The notes under the pieces were generated by a model, which ran no database searches, was not told the DNA's origin, and saw only the letters and a list, made by a program, of their open reading frames with translations. 64,000 nt of DNA, taken from the NCBI GenBank assembly GCA_003049485.1, contig PYST01000115.1, positions 42,564 through 106,563 of the forward strand, written 5' to 3'. The stretch is from Ophioceras dolichostomum. Taxonomy: Eukaryota; Ascomycota; Sordariomycetes; Magnaporthales; Ophioceraceae. The position numbers and the translations under genes are program-made. Each line of letters starts with the position of its first letter. The stretch's first letter is position 1. Below are positions 31,572-43,959 of this stretch, piece by piece.

Positions 31572-33262
31572 ATGAAAGGCCGTAAAGGCTAATCCGTGGG
31601 AGGGAAGGGGAGGTGAGGTGGTTGGTCTGGAGAGGAGAGACTAGGGAGGCAGGCAGAGAGAGAACAGAGGAGAAGGGAGCCTTCCTTTCCTTGGTTCTTC
31701 TCGTCTCGTAAGTTTGCCGGGGTGGTGGTGGGACTGGATGGGCGGGCGGAGGGGTGGATGTATGTCCGCTCGTGTGATGGGTCGAAACGACGAGATGAAC
31801 CTGGAAACTGGCTAGGTTGGGTGGGATTGGATTGGGCTGGTCGTTAATGTAAGAACAACAGACGGTTAGTATGCTGCGCATGGACTAATGAAATAAGTAT
31901 CGTAGTAATAGTATTGTGTGTCGCGCGTGATTCCTGTGGTCCTCTCGATCACTTCTCTTTGGGCTTGTGCTGAGGTGTCGGTTGCCTTCCTCGTTGTCTA
32001 AGTGATCAAGTGATTATCATCACGAACAGAAATAAAAATGGATGCCGAAGGCAGAAGTGCAATTAAAGTATTCGACACTCACTCCATTGCCATCCCCCCT
32101 GGTCTCAAGGCTCGAGCCGCACGACGCAGCATGCGCTTCCACTTCTATTCCTTCCTGCATGGATGGCAAATGCGATCTTCGTTGTGGAAGTACATGTAAG
32201 TGATTCAGGTTCCTGCATCCATCTCCTGCGAAATGTTGTCCTCGTGATCGAAGATTGGGCATCACCGAACCATCCAAACCTCCAAAATGGCCGCCAAGCG
32301 AACCAACCAAATGGCGCCGCGTCGGTTGTTTTGCAGGGTAAGGGCCGCCTCCTCGGCGGCCAGAGTTGTAAGTACGCGTTTCTGCTCGTCCCGGTAGCTT
32401 CAAGCTTGAATCCTGAATGGGCCAATTCTCAACTGGTTTTGTGTATGTGGGGTTTTTATATGCGGATGTGATGTGGGCGGGTTGCGTTCGAGGGTCGAGA
32501 CCCCCGAGTTGGTCGAGCCGTTGGGCCTCAACTCGTCTCCTGATGCGGCGCGTCATCCATTGTGGATGGATGGATGGATGATGGATGGGGGGTGCTGGTT
32601 TCTACATGCTGCCAGGTACGGTACGGTACATAAAGAACGTCGTGTTCCTGCATTTAGTTCTACATGACTTTCTTGAAGAAAGTTCTTGGCTTGGTAGTTT
32701 GCTGCTCCTTCTCTTGAGGCTTGGCTTGCACGACGATATCCCCGAGATAGACTAGAGGTCTTTCTTGAGGGAAAACGATCCGATTGAACGGCCTACTAAC
32801 TAAAACCCCACATGTCTACCTACGTACACCCGACCAACCAACCTACATGTACGAACGAATCATGACGAGAGCGCCTTGGAAAGGGACGAGGTGTACACAC
32901 ATCCATCTGTATCCAGCAGCCATGTGTTTTGTTGCGCCTTCGAGTTGGGGACGGAAGATGAGAGGGAAGACAACCGACAACAGGATACAACCGATAGAGA
33001 GTGGGACGCCGGCGCGTAACAACAAAGTCAAAGCATGTCCAGCCAAGAGAAGAAGAGGTCTATCCCGAGGTCCCAGTTACTCGCCTTGTTGTCCTTACTG
33101 AGTGTTTGATAGATCCCGTGTTTTTTTTTTCCCAACCTTTGTGGAGACGGAAGGATGAATGACGAGGAAGGAGGGTCGTCGTCGACCACGACGGAACTTT
33201 ACGGCAAGGACCAACCCTTCCCTGCCGAGGAGGAGTAGAGTTGTGTGTGGTGTGGACTAATT
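31572..33262. other. Gene-free interval between GH45 and the acidic protein gene
   Basis: No coding features recognised. It includes a GGATGGAT repeat at 32562-32588, a GTACGGTACGGTACAT repeat near 32618-32630, and a T run at 33121-33130. The right end carries the 3' UTR of the acidic protein. Confidence 0.5.
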
Positions 33263-34218
33263 TTAGTCCTCCTCGTCGTCACCACCGGCGGCGACAGCGC
33301 CGTTCTCCTCGACCTCTTCGACAGCGGCCGCGGACTTGGCCTTGACGGCAGCCTTGGACGGGAGGTCGGCGGCGGCGTCGTCACCAGCCTCATCCTCATC
33401 CTCGACCTCGTCTTCCTCCTCGCGCTCCACACCGTTCTCGCCGTCGTCGGCGTCATCCTCGCCGTTCTCCTCGCCGTTCTCCACGCCGTTCTCATAGTCG
33501 ACCTCCTCGTCATCGTTGAGGGCCTTGACGTCGTCCTCGCCGGCGGGGACGGCGGTCTTTTGCTTCTTCTTGGGAGGAGCTTTGTCTTTAGGGAAAAATA
33601 TCAGCACCAAGTACGAGAGAGCGAGGAGTTGTTATGGGAGGGTAGAGTAGGGCAAGGGGTTGGTCGTTGCCTCGGGTGTTCCTCGGGTGCTTATCAACAG
33701 GAAAGCGGTGAGCAGTGAGCAGATTGTTTGGGACTTACCGACGACGCCATTCTCCTCTTCCTCTCCGGCATCATCGCCGTTCTCCTCGTACTCCTCCTCC
33801 TCCTCCTCCTCACCATCATCCTCTTCATCTTCGTCTTCATCACTAATATATCTATCATACCGGAGGGTCTAAGTCAGCATACGAAAAGCTTCAGTAGCAG
33901 GATGTTCGTCGACGGATCTCGGGTTTGCCCAACAAGCACCACCCACGTCGTGAGGGAAGTCCGTCGTAGCTCTCGCACGAAGTGGGGACCTGTCGGTCTG
34001 AAGAGGACGGATACTAGGTACGATGCGCCGTCAAGCGCCATCAAAAGAACAAAAGTCCAGCGATCCGAGTGCGGTCGCGTGCTTAATGCGACGCACGATG
34101 TGAAAAAAGCGCATTCCGGAGGGTTGTGGTGATGGACTTACTCCTCTTCCTCCTCGTCGTCGCTGGGGAGGGAGACAAGCTCCTCCTCCTCGTCTTGCTT
34201 TCGCTTACGGCTGGACAT
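33263..34218 (-). CDS. Small highly acidic nuclear protein, function unknown
   Basis: Three exons (34218-34142, 33851-33739, 33585-33263) join in phase to 170 residues. The protein starts MSSRKRKQDEEEELVSLPSD, with a basic nuclear-localisation-like cluster next to an acidic run. It continues as a long Glu/Asp-rich stretch, a second basic patch (APPKKKQK), and a repeated NGEENGEDD/ENGVE segment before ending GGDDEED. The two introns have perfect GTAAGTCC donors, which supports a real, spliced gene. Acidic chaperone-like proteins of chromatin (prothymosin or histone-chaperone motifs) look similar, but no conserved domain is evident and composition alone cannot prove function. Low complexity limits homology inference. 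I am confident that the gene is real and not at all sure of its role. Confidence 0.75.
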
Positions 34219-35099
34219 TGTCGAAGGGGTGGCGGACGGGTATTACACCCAAAAAATATCTATCAATTGGATGGAATTGGGGTTGGAAAAGGTGGTAGGA
34301 GGGACGGACACCACGGGTTGGGAGGGAAATGGGTGCGGTTGGAAGCAACTGGGAAGAAGGGCAAGAAGGCAAGGAAAGGCTGAAAAGGAGGAAAGTTTGG
34401 GGGGTGGTGCTGGCTGATTGTGTGGGAAAGCGGTGCTTGGGGCAGGGTGGCCAGGGGGTGGGCAGTGTGGTGCTTGGGGCGGAGGGCGGAGGAGAGTGAG
34501 AGCGGGAGAGAAAGGAGGGAAGGACGGGAAGAAGGGGGGGAGGAGAGGTGGCAGAGGTGGGAGCTCCAGCTGTTGTTTGCTTGTTGCCAACTCTTTTGCT
34601 TGCGTCAGGTTGCTTCCAAGCGGCGCAGGTTCTACATACGGACTACGGAGGCTAGAAGTCATCAAGACTTGGTAAGACGAGGCTTTGCATAAGAACTGGG
34701 ATGTATGGGGTACTTCCCGCCACTCGGTCCCGATAGCACACTGACGCGAAAGGGCCCCGACTGGGGGAGCTCCATCGAGGTTGGTTTGGTGCTGCGGAGA
34801 GCGGAGAGCGGAGAAGTGTGAGAGAGAGGAGTGAGGAACATGGGCCGCATGCAGGCCCATGCTCGTTCTACGACGTAGAAGGAAAGGAAGCGGAACAGCG
34901 TGAAAGGAAAAGGCGAGTGCCAGCAATTGACGACTTCATTGGTTGGAGCGGGAGCAACTAAAGCTCGGACCCCACGCATCACTCAACTTGTGTTGGCTCC
35001 TGACCCCTGGCCGAAGCAGCTTGGTTCAGACTTGCTGACATAAGAGGGCGGCAGGAGCATTGCCGAAAAAGCCTCAGTGATGAACAAGCGTGAGGAAAT

Positions 35100-35145
<46 letters not shown>

Positions 35146-38044
35146 GTTTCAGGAGCCGGTTGAAGCAAAGTGTTCGCTGCGCGCAACGGTAAAATGGGCC
35201 GCGGTCTGGTTGCGAACTCAACTCGAGCCGTAGACGGCGGTGGTGGAGGAGGGATGTTCGGATGGTTGTCGTCATTACTAGCAAACGACCGCCGTGGGCA
35301 CTCCCACCACCATCTACCGGTCTGCTCGATGCCGTAATAAGCTAGCTTTCATCTGTCTGGAAAGGGAAATCCTGTAACGGGGGCTCGACGCGAGCCGCCG
35401 TCAACCGATGATCCGGCAATGATGAATGATGAACGACGCGACAAGGCGGACTCTGCCAAGCAAACCCTACTGTGGTAAGTCAGCTAGAGGAGGAGGAACA
35501 GGAGGAGAGGTTGCACTGATGGCCGAGTGATTAGATTGTGGATGAGGAGGCCAGGAGGGGGAACTATCCCACTAGCCCAATTTCCTTTCCGCGGTGCGAC
35601 GGGCGGCACGGCTCGGAAGGTCGAGGTATTTCGTGCGAGGAACTCAGACGCGTCCTCAACTACATACCATCACTACCACCGCCGACGCGTCGATGCGACT
35701 TCCTCCGCACTAGTAGGTCTGACCTGCGAATTGGTGAGGATGAGGGATGGAACGGGAGGGAAATGAGAAATGATTACACAGCCTGCCTGTGAGGACCTTG
35801 TTTATGTCTAGCTGGTAGATGCTAGATATCCAGCTGTCCGTCTTCGAGTTTCGCGAGGATGACCTGGGAACCGGGAAATAGTCGTCGAGCCTGCTGCTTC
35901 GCCCCGCTCAGCGCCATCCATGCCAGGATGAACGGAGGAACCGGAGGCAGGCGTGGTTTTCTCGCGATGTGCTTACGACGGCTGGAAAGCCGCAAAGTAA
36001 GCTGTGTAAATTACTGCCCGGTTCTATGATCGAATATTGATGAGAGAGAAAGAGAGAGATTGAACGGTGATTGATACCACAGTAGTGTGCGGCGTGAAAG
36101 ACGAGAAAAAACATTTGAAGGATTGAGCATGAGAGCTTGGGGCGTAGAACTTCCGCAGTGGTGTTGTTGATGAAAGCACGCCCGCCTGACAGATCTCAAA
36201 TATTGATTCATTGTGAAAATTTTAACACCCAGGAGAACCGAGGAGAACGCGGAAAAGAAAAAGACAAAAACAACGCTGAAATGACGGCATAGACAAATTT
36301 CAGTCAGGCGTCCACAGCTGGAATAGAAAGTCAACAAAATAAGGAAAACATCGAGAAGGTCCATTGCCAGCTGGGGTGGAAAAATTGCAGCCCCTCCAGG
36401 CCCCGATCGCCTAGCCCAGTTCAGGGGTTAGCTTCAGAACGCCAAGCAAGGGGCCGCGAGAGCTAGCGAGCCACGCCATGCACGTTACCATAGCCGTGGG
36501 AACGAATCCCGGTCCCCATGATCACAATTTTTCGCTCAACGACGGAATGATGAGGGAATGAAGGGCTTGTCCGTCCTCCGTACCTGTACCGAACTCGCCG
36601 ACGGAGATGCCGTGATGATGAGAAAAAAAGCATGAAGAGAAAAGGAAGACATAGGTTGATGGGTTCTACGTAAGGATTTGTTGACACTTGACAATCATCA
36701 AAGAGCGCGCGGACATCCTTCATTCTGTTTTGTGGGCTTTTGTTTCTATACCTTCATCCTTTCCGCCCGCATTGACATCATCGCTTGGAGGGAGACCTCT
36801 GGTGAGACATGCCGTTTCCTGCGACTGAGGCAGGCAGGCAGGGACTGACTGAATGACAATCGCCATCTCGGCTGCATCGAGCGCGTGCCCACTGTCAATG
36901 TGAAACAGTCTCCCTGGACGGCCCTTCTCCCTCCCTCTCTGGAGTCTCTGAGGACTCTCGAGATTTTCCGAGCGTCACTTTTCTTGTTTGTTTTTTCCAA
37001 TTGGACTTCCCATGGCAGCAAACCAGCTCGAGCTGAACTCACCTGGCAAGCATCCTTCACTCCACAATCCCCCGCAGACGTACTCACTATTTGCTTACTC
37101 GTGGGCCTGCCTGACTCTTCTTCCCGAAGCCTTAACTCCTTCAGAGCACAACCTGTAGGATAGAGCTACTCCATTGTTCGGCACTGCAGTTCGCCATCAA
37201 TGCCCTTTCGAGATTTTGATCTCCTAACTTTCTAATGAATGGTGTCAGACCGGAGAACATTGAGGCTGCTTGCTTTGAGGTGGCTTGGTGAACTCGGCCC
37301 ATGGTTGCTTGTGTAATCCCCCCGGACTGGCGGGAGAACTGGGCCGATTGCGCTGGGATTGGTTAGACGGAGAAAATTAGGTTTGACGCAGGTACGACCG
37401 CCCAGCAGCAAGCCCAGGCAAAGGATCAGTGAGTGATTGGGAGTTCCCGGAGGCCTTTTTCAAGACCCCGAAATATTGATGAATTGGAAAATTTTGATCT
37501 TGCGAGGCACAGGTCAGACGCGCATCCTCATGTTAGACGCCGTACGCTCTCCTGCACGAAATACTCCGTAATACATGTACGAGGCTGAACCCGATCGCGC
37601 AAAATTGACAAAAATGACCACAGCATCTGATATGCCATCCGATGTCACCTGTGATGAGGAGGGAACTTGAAGCGTGCAGTTTGGTGGTTCTGGACTTGTG
37701 GTTAGCAAGGGTGCACTGGCTGGCGGGTGAGGACGGATCTGGACCTTGTGCGTCCGCTGGTGGTGGATGTGGGGCTAGTGAAGCAGGGAGCAGGGGACCC
37801 TGGCAATTATTGCAGCCCAAAGATCAGGCGCGTTTGCAGCAGGTAATGAGTGAGTGACAGGCAACACAAGGCTTGTGCGCGTGGTAAAAATACGTCTGGT
37901 GCCACGAGTAGGCAACCCAGCAGAGGAGATTGAGAGAAAAAATAAATCATGACTGTTCCCAAGAGCAATTCTCTCATGGATTCTGCTGTTGCTGCCTCAT
38001 TGTAGAAACTCTCCTCGCCTGTCAATTGGCGGCGAAAGGGTAAA
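34219..38044. other. Long gene-free interval upstream of the TBC protein
   Basis: About 3.8 kb. It contains a G-rich stretch (34400-34560), an (AG)n microsatellite at 35102-35143, and AT-richer patches around 36030-36350. Open frames are short or low-complexity, such as the Ser-Leu repeat frames made by (AG)n on the minus strand. A D-arm-like string near 35520 is not a tRNA. The last 300 bases before 38045 should hold the TBC gene promoter. Confidence 0.5.
35102..35143 (+). repeat. (AG)n microsatellite
   Basis: About 42 bases of uninterrupted AG dinucleotide. On the minus strand it opens frames of alternating Ser and Leu, which are artefacts. Confidence 0.95.
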
Positions 38045-41000
38045 ATGGCCGGATATTCTGAGCCAGACGACCCTTACGCGGCCGACGTCGAGACCAGCGC
38101 CAGCGCCAGCGCTGCCTCCAATAGGCGCCAGCGAAGCCTGAGGAACCGCGAGTACGGCCTGTTTGCCAACCGCCTGCGACAGCGACCCACGACGAAACAA
38201 GAGCCCGCCTCAGAAGTTCCAGGCCAGCCCCTGGCCCAAAACCGCAGACTTCAAGCAGCAGCCCACAGGAAAGAGGAGGAGAAATCAGAGGATGGCGGAG
38301 ATAGTGACTACTATTACTGTGTCGATGAGGAGTCGGCGACGGATGCTGTAGCGCCCCAATTGCCTCCCATTCCCCTCAGCCCGATCTCGCCTCGCTGGGC
38401 TTCCTTTGCCGGCAGCGTCCACAGCATCAACAGCGTCAACACCACCGGCGGCAGCGGCGGCGGCTCAGACCAGCAGTACGGTGGCGGCCAGCACCATAAT
38501 TCGAATCACCACCAGAACCAGAACCCGCCATCCCCGTACCATCAGCACCACCACCAATACCACCAGCATCATCAGAACCACCCGTACCAGCAGTATCAAC
38601 CTTACCAGCAGCAGCATTCGTATCGCGATCACTCGGCCACATCCTCCGTTGCAACCACTGCGACGACGCCCCTGACTCCCACCTCACCGTCTTCGATTCA
38701 CTCGCCTCCTATTTTGTCGCCTCCTCCCCGGAAACGCCCGTCCGCGTCGGCATCCAGGTTCGCCGGCTTGTCGTCTCACCCTGTGTACCCCTCGGATCCG
38801 ACCGCCCACCCTGATCGACCGTCCGTTCCCCTACGCGAACTTCCTCTACGCGAGCTTCCTCTACGCGAGCTACCACTTCCCGAAGAGGACGATGATATAA
38901 GCCCTGGCCTTCTCCCGCCGAGCAGCAACAGCGCCGCAAACTCTGCCGCTGTCCTCGCCGCTGCCCCCACAACATCTTCCTCTCGACCCTCCTCTCGACC
39001 CTCCTCCCGCCTCACCACCGATTCGAGGCCCTCGTCCTCTCGACCGTCGTCCAGCCGCCGAGCTGCGGAGGAGGCCATGCTCGTCGAGAACTTCTCTCGC
39101 CCCCGCAAGGCGAGCATCAGGCAGACGGTGCGGGAGGTTCCCTCTCGACCTAGCAAGTACGATGTCGAGAGCCCGATTTCGAACCCTGCCCAGGCTGCCT
39201 GGCCGAGGACAAGAGGACCTTCTGTGTCCTCCAGTCGCTCTGCGGCCACCCTCGCCTCCCTGAACGCCCGCCCGTCAAACGACCACCTTAACGCCTCGTA
39301 TAGAGCGCCTCGAGCAGCACAAACAGTTACGGCGCCGGCTTCCTCCGTGACTAGTGGCGGCATGATCTCGCCCGGGCTTCCTCGGCCACAGATGGCCTAT
39401 AACCGTGTGGACGGTGCTGGATCTATTCCCTCGTCGTCTACGCATACACATGCCCACCCTTCTACTAGGGAAAAGGAAAATATCATGCCTTGGATCGCAG
39501 ACGAAGAGCCCCGCTCTAGCTACCGCTCGCAGCTGACCACCTCGACTGCACCCGGAACCATGTTCACCACGGCCGGCACGGAGAGGAGCAGCGTCTTGAC
39601 CAAAACCAGCTCGAGGACGTCGGCCTCCCTCTACGGCTACGGCGCAGGCTCGGCGGCTGAGGATGGTGGGCTGAGCCTCGAGGACGTGATGGGCATGTAC
39701 GAGAAGGGTTTTGTTGATTCCACCGGACCAGAGGACAACGACCTGGAGACCGACGCTAGGGACGAAGACGCACAAGATGCACAAGATGTAAACACTCTTG
39801 GTCATGGGGCATCTGAGACATCCAAGTCAGGGGGAGACAACGGCCAGAATGTTGGCAACCGCATTCTCGAGGCCATGAGCGAACCCTTGCCCATACCAAA
39901 CAAGGGTACCGGCCTCCTTAGGAAAGATGACGTGCCCCTGGTGCGGGACTCGGGCGCTTTCTTTAGAAAGTCTGGGCTGCCGTCATCGCTGCCGAACGAT
40001 ATCGGCCTGGGCCCAACACAACAACGAGAGCTATCACGGCGAGAGCGCCAGGACAAGGACGAGTCGACGAGGAGCAAACACGACTCGGCCAAGCTGCTGG
40101 ACGGCGACGAGCAGTCGTCACTCCGGCGGCGACCCAGCCAGCAGGGCGGTGGACGCACCTCGCCCTCCAGCCCGGCCATGTCCACCTCCAACCCTGATCT
40201 CCCCGAGCACGAGCAGTCGACAGAACAACGACAACAACCACAGCAGCAGGAACAGCAGCAACAGCAGCAGCAGCAGCAGGAGGAGGAGTCAGAGGAGGAG
40301 TCAGACCAGGCATCGCCAACAGCGGCCGCTCCCCCTCTCCCCTCTCAGCTCTTCTCGGCCCCGACCAACGAAGACCCAGAGACTCGGGACCGGTACGGCT
40401 TCCGGAAGCACAACCAGTACATCAGCCGAGAGCAGTACGACAGCTGGAACTCGTCGTACACCGAGTACCTCGCGCGCCGCAGGAGGAAGTGGATGGCGTA
40501 CCTGAAGGACTCGGGCCTGATGACGGAGAACCCGAACCGGTTCCCCGCGCCATCGGCCAAGACCAAGCGCTTCATCCGCAAGGGCATCCCGCCCGAGTGG
40601 CGCGGCGCCGCGTGGTTCTACTACGCCCGGGGCCCCACCATCCTGGCCCGCCACGCGGGCGTCTACAACGACCTGGTTGCCCGCTCGCAGCGCGGCGAGT
40701 CCAAGGAGGTCGACGCCGAGGCCATCGAGCGCGACCTGCACCGCACGTTCCCTGACAACGCGAGGTTCCGCTTCTCGGCGGCCGACGACGCCGCCGCCAG
40801 CAGCGCAAGCGAGACGAGCAGCAGGACCGACGTTAACGTCAGCCTTAACCTCGACGAGAAGGGCCGGCCCCGCGCCGCGGAGCCGCCCATCATCTCCAGC
40901 CTCCGCCGCGTCCTGCACGCCTTCGCCATCTACAACCCCCGCATCGGCTACTGCCAGTCCCTCAACTTCCTCGCCGGCCTGCTGCTGCTGTTCGTCGAGA

Positions 41001-41860
41001 CCGAGGAGCAGGTCTTCTGGCTGCTCAACATCATCACGCGCGTGCACCTCCCGGGAACCCACGAGATGTCGCTCGAGGGGTCCAAGGTCGACCTCGGCGT
41101 CCTGATGGGCGCGGTCAAGGACTCGATGCCGGGCGTGTGGAGCAAGGTCGGCGGCGAGCTCGAGGGCGATTCTTCTCATAACAACCGCCCAGGCACGCAG
41201 AGCAGCGCCAGCGCCGGGGGGAAGAAGTCCAAGACCGGCGGCGGCGGCCGACGACCGAAAGCCGGCACCGTCGCCGCCGGAACCTCAAGCGCAGACCGCC
41301 TCCCGCCCATCACGCTCTGCATGACGGCCTGGTTCATGTCGTGCTTCATCGGCACCCTGCCGATCGAGACCACGCTGCGGGTGTGGGACGTCTTCTTCTA
41401 CGAAGGGTCCCGCACGCTCTTCCGCATCGCCCTCGCCATCTTCAAGCTGGGCGAGCCCGAGATCCGCGCCGTGCAGGACCCCATGGAGATGTTCGGCGTC
41501 GTGCAGGCCCTGCCGAGGCGGCTGCTCGACTGCAACGCCGTCATGGAGGCCACGTTCCGGAGGAGGAACGGCTTTGGCCATCTGAGCCAGGAGGCCGTTG
41601 AGGAGAGGCGTGCGGAGAGGAGGGCTGAGCTCGTCGCTGCTGCTAATGCTGCTGCGGCGACGGCGACGGCATCTCAAGGCGGAGGTACGGTTCGTGCCGG
41701 TCGTGGTGGACGGGCGGCTGATGATGCCAGACTTGCTGCGAAGGCGGACATTGCGGATCTGGCGGGCGCGGAGGTCGATACGCCTGCTGCGGCGGAGATG
41801 AGGAGGAAGGGCACGTTGTTTGGGCGGAGGAAGGAGAGGGGGTGGGCGGCGGAGGTGTGA
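38045..41860 (+). CDS. Large TBC-domain Rab GTPase-activating protein with long low-complexity N-terminus
   Basis: An intronless frame encodes 1,271 residues. The first 800 are mostly disordered: a His/Gln-rich block (nt 38490-38620), a PLREL triplet repeat, many Ser/Pro segments and a polyglutamine run (nt 40228-40295). The TBC domain starts near residue 845 with KTKRFIRKGIPPEWRGAAWF. The arginine-finger motif is IERDLHRTFPDN and the glutamine-finger motif is IYNPRIGYCQSLNFLAGLLL, so both catalytic residues are present. TLPIETTLRVWDVFFYEG closes the domain. A Gly/Lys/Ser-rich insert of roughly 40 residues (about residues 1038-1078) interrupts it before LPPITLCMTAWFMSCFIG. TBC proteins accelerate GTP hydrolysis by Rabs in vesicle traffic. 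The Rab target cannot be told from sequence. The Ala-rich C-terminus ends ...KERGWAAEV. Confidence 0.93.
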   Translation: MAGYSEPDDPYAADVETSASASAASNRRQRSLRNREYGLFANRLRQRPTTKQEPASEVPGQPLAQNRRLQAAAHRKEEEKSEDGGDSDYYYCVDEESATDAVAPQLPPIPLSPISPRWASFAGSVHSINSVNTTGGSGGGSDQQYGGGQHHNSNHHQNQNPPSPYHQHHHQYHQHHQNHPYQQYQPYQQQHSYRDHSATSSVATTATTPLTPTSPSSIHSPPILSPPPRKRPSASASRFAGLSSHPVYPSDPTAHPDRPSVPLRELPLRELPLRELPLPEEDDDISPGLLPPSSNSAANSAAVLAAAPTTSSSRPSSRPSSRLTTDSRPSSSRPSSSRRAAEEAMLVENFSRPRKASIRQTVREVPSRPSKYDVESPISNPAQAAWPRTRGPSVSSSRSAATLASLNARPSNDHLNASYRAPRAAQTVTAPASSVTSGGMISPGLPRPQMAYNRVDGAGSIPSSSTHTHAHPSTREKENIMPWIADEEPRSSYRSQLTTSTAPGTMFTTAGTERSSVLTKTSSRTSASLYGYGAGSAAEDGGLSLEDVMGMYEKGFVDSTGPEDNDLETDARDEDAQDAQDVNTLGHGASETSKSGGDNGQNVGNRILEAMSEPLPIPNKGTGLLRKDDVPLVRDSGAFFRKSGLPSSLPNDIGLGPTQQRELSRRERQDKDESTRSKHDSAKLLDGDEQSSLRRRPSQQGGGRTSPSSPAMSTSNPDLPEHEQSTEQRQQPQQQEQQQQQQQQQEEESEEESDQASPTAAAPPLPSQLFSAPTNEDPETRDRYGFRKHNQYISREQYDSWNSSYTEYLARRRRKWMAYLKDSGLMTENPNRFPAPSAKTKRFIRKGIPPEWRGAAWFYYARGPTILARHAGVYNDLVARSQRGESKEVDAEAIERDLHRTFPDNARFRFSAADDAAASSASETSSRTDVNVSLNLDEKGRPRAAEPPIISSLRRVLHAFAIYNPRIGYCQSLNFLAGLLLLFVETEEQVFWLLNIITRVHLPGTHEMSLEGSKVDLGVLMGAVKDSMPGVWSKVGGELEGDSSHNNRPGTQSSASAGGKKSKTGGGGRRPKAGTVAAGTSSADRLPPITLCMTAWFMSCFIGTLPIETTLRVWDVFFYEGSRTLFRIALAIFKLGEPEIRAVQDPMEMFGVVQALPRRLLDCNAVMEATFRRRNGFGHLSQEAVEERRAERRAELVAAANAAAATATASQGGGTVRAGRGGRAADDARLAAKADIADLAGAEVDTPAAAEMRRKGTLFGRRKERGWAAEV
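38829..38880 (+). repeat. 15-base tandem repeat in TBC gene encoding PLREL
   Basis: Three adjacent near-identical units (CTACGCGAACTTCCT-type, differing by single bases) encode LRELP repeats in the disordered N-terminus. Confidence 0.85.
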
Positions 41861-43959
41861 GAGGCGCTGCGACGTAGCACATTCACTCACTCCCTTCTTC
41901 GAGCGCTTTCGTTGCCTTGCCTCCTTTTCGCCTCTCTTCCGGATCAAGCGCCATTCTCCTTGCGTCCTTCAGTCCGTCGGCTCAGGCGTCGCACTTCCTT
42001 CACCCTCTGGCTAGGGGTAATTAAGGCACCACGCTTACAACTCAACGCTATGCTGATGCACATAGACAAAAACCAAACAGATACCCACCCCCGATACGTT
42101 GTTCACAACCTCCTTTACCCACCACCACTCATGTACGCACTGCACCACCCGTGGCACTTTGCCTGCCTGGTACACAACAAAATCTCCTTTGTCGAAACTA
42201 CACATAATTCACTACATTGCATTTTTGTAGAACCATCCATCCATCCTTTGTCCATCAAACCGATTTGCTTCCCTCTGTCTTTTGTTCTTTTTACCGATTG
42301 AGCGATGACCATTTTCCCTCTTGTACTGAACTTTTCTTTTCTTTTACGGACGAATCCATTAGATATTGCATCAGCATCCAAAATACCACTGAAACAAACA
42401 ACCCATCATACAGGTGTTGTGAGATAGAGAGAAGAGGGGGAGAAAAGGGAAGAAGGGAAGAAGTTAGAAGAAGAAATGCATTGAGACAGGGAGTTGGGGG
42501 AGAAGGGCGAGGGGAGAAGGAGAGGGAAGGAGATAGAGAGCGGAACAGTCTCGAAGTTATCTACACATGCATGCATGATACATGGGACAGATAGGCAAAT
42601 GTGCTATGCTTTTTTTATTGTGCCACTGCTATCATCAGTTCCGTTTCCACTTGACTTGTGTCATTTACTAGGTACCTACCAGCCCATCATGTCCTTCTCG
42701 GCGTAATTCCGTCACCGAGGCTTTGGATGAGCAACTTTCCTTTCGACTAACCCAGGAACGTACCTAGGTACCTACCTAGGTACGCGTCAGCGTGCACACG
42801 CCGTTTACTCCCGACCGGTGTGGAACTAATTCCACGTCTCGTTAGCCCCTTCCGCTCCCTATGAGCTCCAGACGGGATACGGGAGAGGCTCTTTCCGGAG
42901 GAGAGGAGAGGGGGGTTTCGATCAGAGCGTCGAGAATAATGCAGATGAGTGGGTGAGAGCGGTGCGGAAAGGGGAAAGAAGACTAGAGGAGAGGAGAATA
43001 GAACGATGTCAAACTTCCATGTTACTAGTTTCTGTTCTCCGGGGTGTTTCCGGCGTTCAGTCTCTTTACAGAGTGTAGCCCGATGTTGAGGCGAGCGGCT
43101 TTAAGGCTGAGGGAAGAAGAAAGCACTTCCTGGCATGCACGAGGAACGGTTCGGAATCCTGGGCCCGGGGGAACACCACGGCCACTTGGTATCTCGGTAG
43201 GTGCCTGGGTAGATGTGCTCCACCAGCTAATGATCGCCCCCAAAGCTTCCATATACCTGCTCAAGCTGTGTGCTTCGTGTTTGAGAAACTTTACCCTGGT
43301 TGCAGAAGCAAAGAAAAGTGGCGTGGGCTGGCGCCGTTGGCAGACAGAGGCATGCACGTTGTCGGTCCCCTCGGTGGAGGTCCGGTTTTGGTGTTGATAT
43401 GCAGGTATGCGTGAGGTATCATCCTAGGGGGCCAAAACCCATGCATCCTATCCTATGTCCCCCTGTTTAGAGGAGGCACAGCACTGGACCAAAAAGACGG
43501 CGAGGCAGCTCAGCACAGCGCATCCAACTTAAGTCCCAGTAAAATCACGGGGGGAATTATGTTTGAGGTGAACGAAAGTGGAAGGATTGTCGTAGGTTTT
43601 TTAACCCCCATTTTGTTTCGCCCTATGTGCCCAGGAAAAGTGCCTTGCATCTGGGTAGGGTACCTAGGGTACGTACCTACGCAGTGCTACATGGTTTGGT
43701 AGCGACCTGCCGCCTGCGTGCGTGCAGAGCACATGTCAACAATACCTCGAGATATTTGTTCGAGGAAAAAGAAAACGTGTGATATCTTCAATAAACGCTA
43801 GAAATAAACAATAGAAAGTGGCTAAAGAGGGTCATCCAATAGCCCGATAGCTACATAGCTCCCGATCCCGTCCTGCCCCTGTTTTTCATCAGTCATCCAT
43901 CCATCCCTTGCCCCCCCAGCCAGCAGGTCGATTCCTCTTATGTTTTGTGTGTAGTCCTC
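41861..43959. other. Gene-free interval between the TBC and CFEM genes
   Basis: About 2.1 kb, with no recognisable coding sequence. It has purine-rich runs at 42424-42540, TACCTAGGTACC repeats at 42760-42785 and TACCTAGGGTACG at 43664-43682. The left part is the TBC 3' flank; the right part is the CFEM 3' UTR side. Confidence 0.5.

Noticed and set aside
34983..35284. Frames with Ser-Leu repeats
   Set aside because: Generated by the (AG)n microsatellite.
35520..35540. GGCCGAGTGATTAG resembling a tRNA-Leu/Ser D-arm
   Set aside because: No anticodon or T-arm follows at the required distance.
40301..41179. 292-residue minus-strand frame
   Set aside because: Antisense to the TBC domain.
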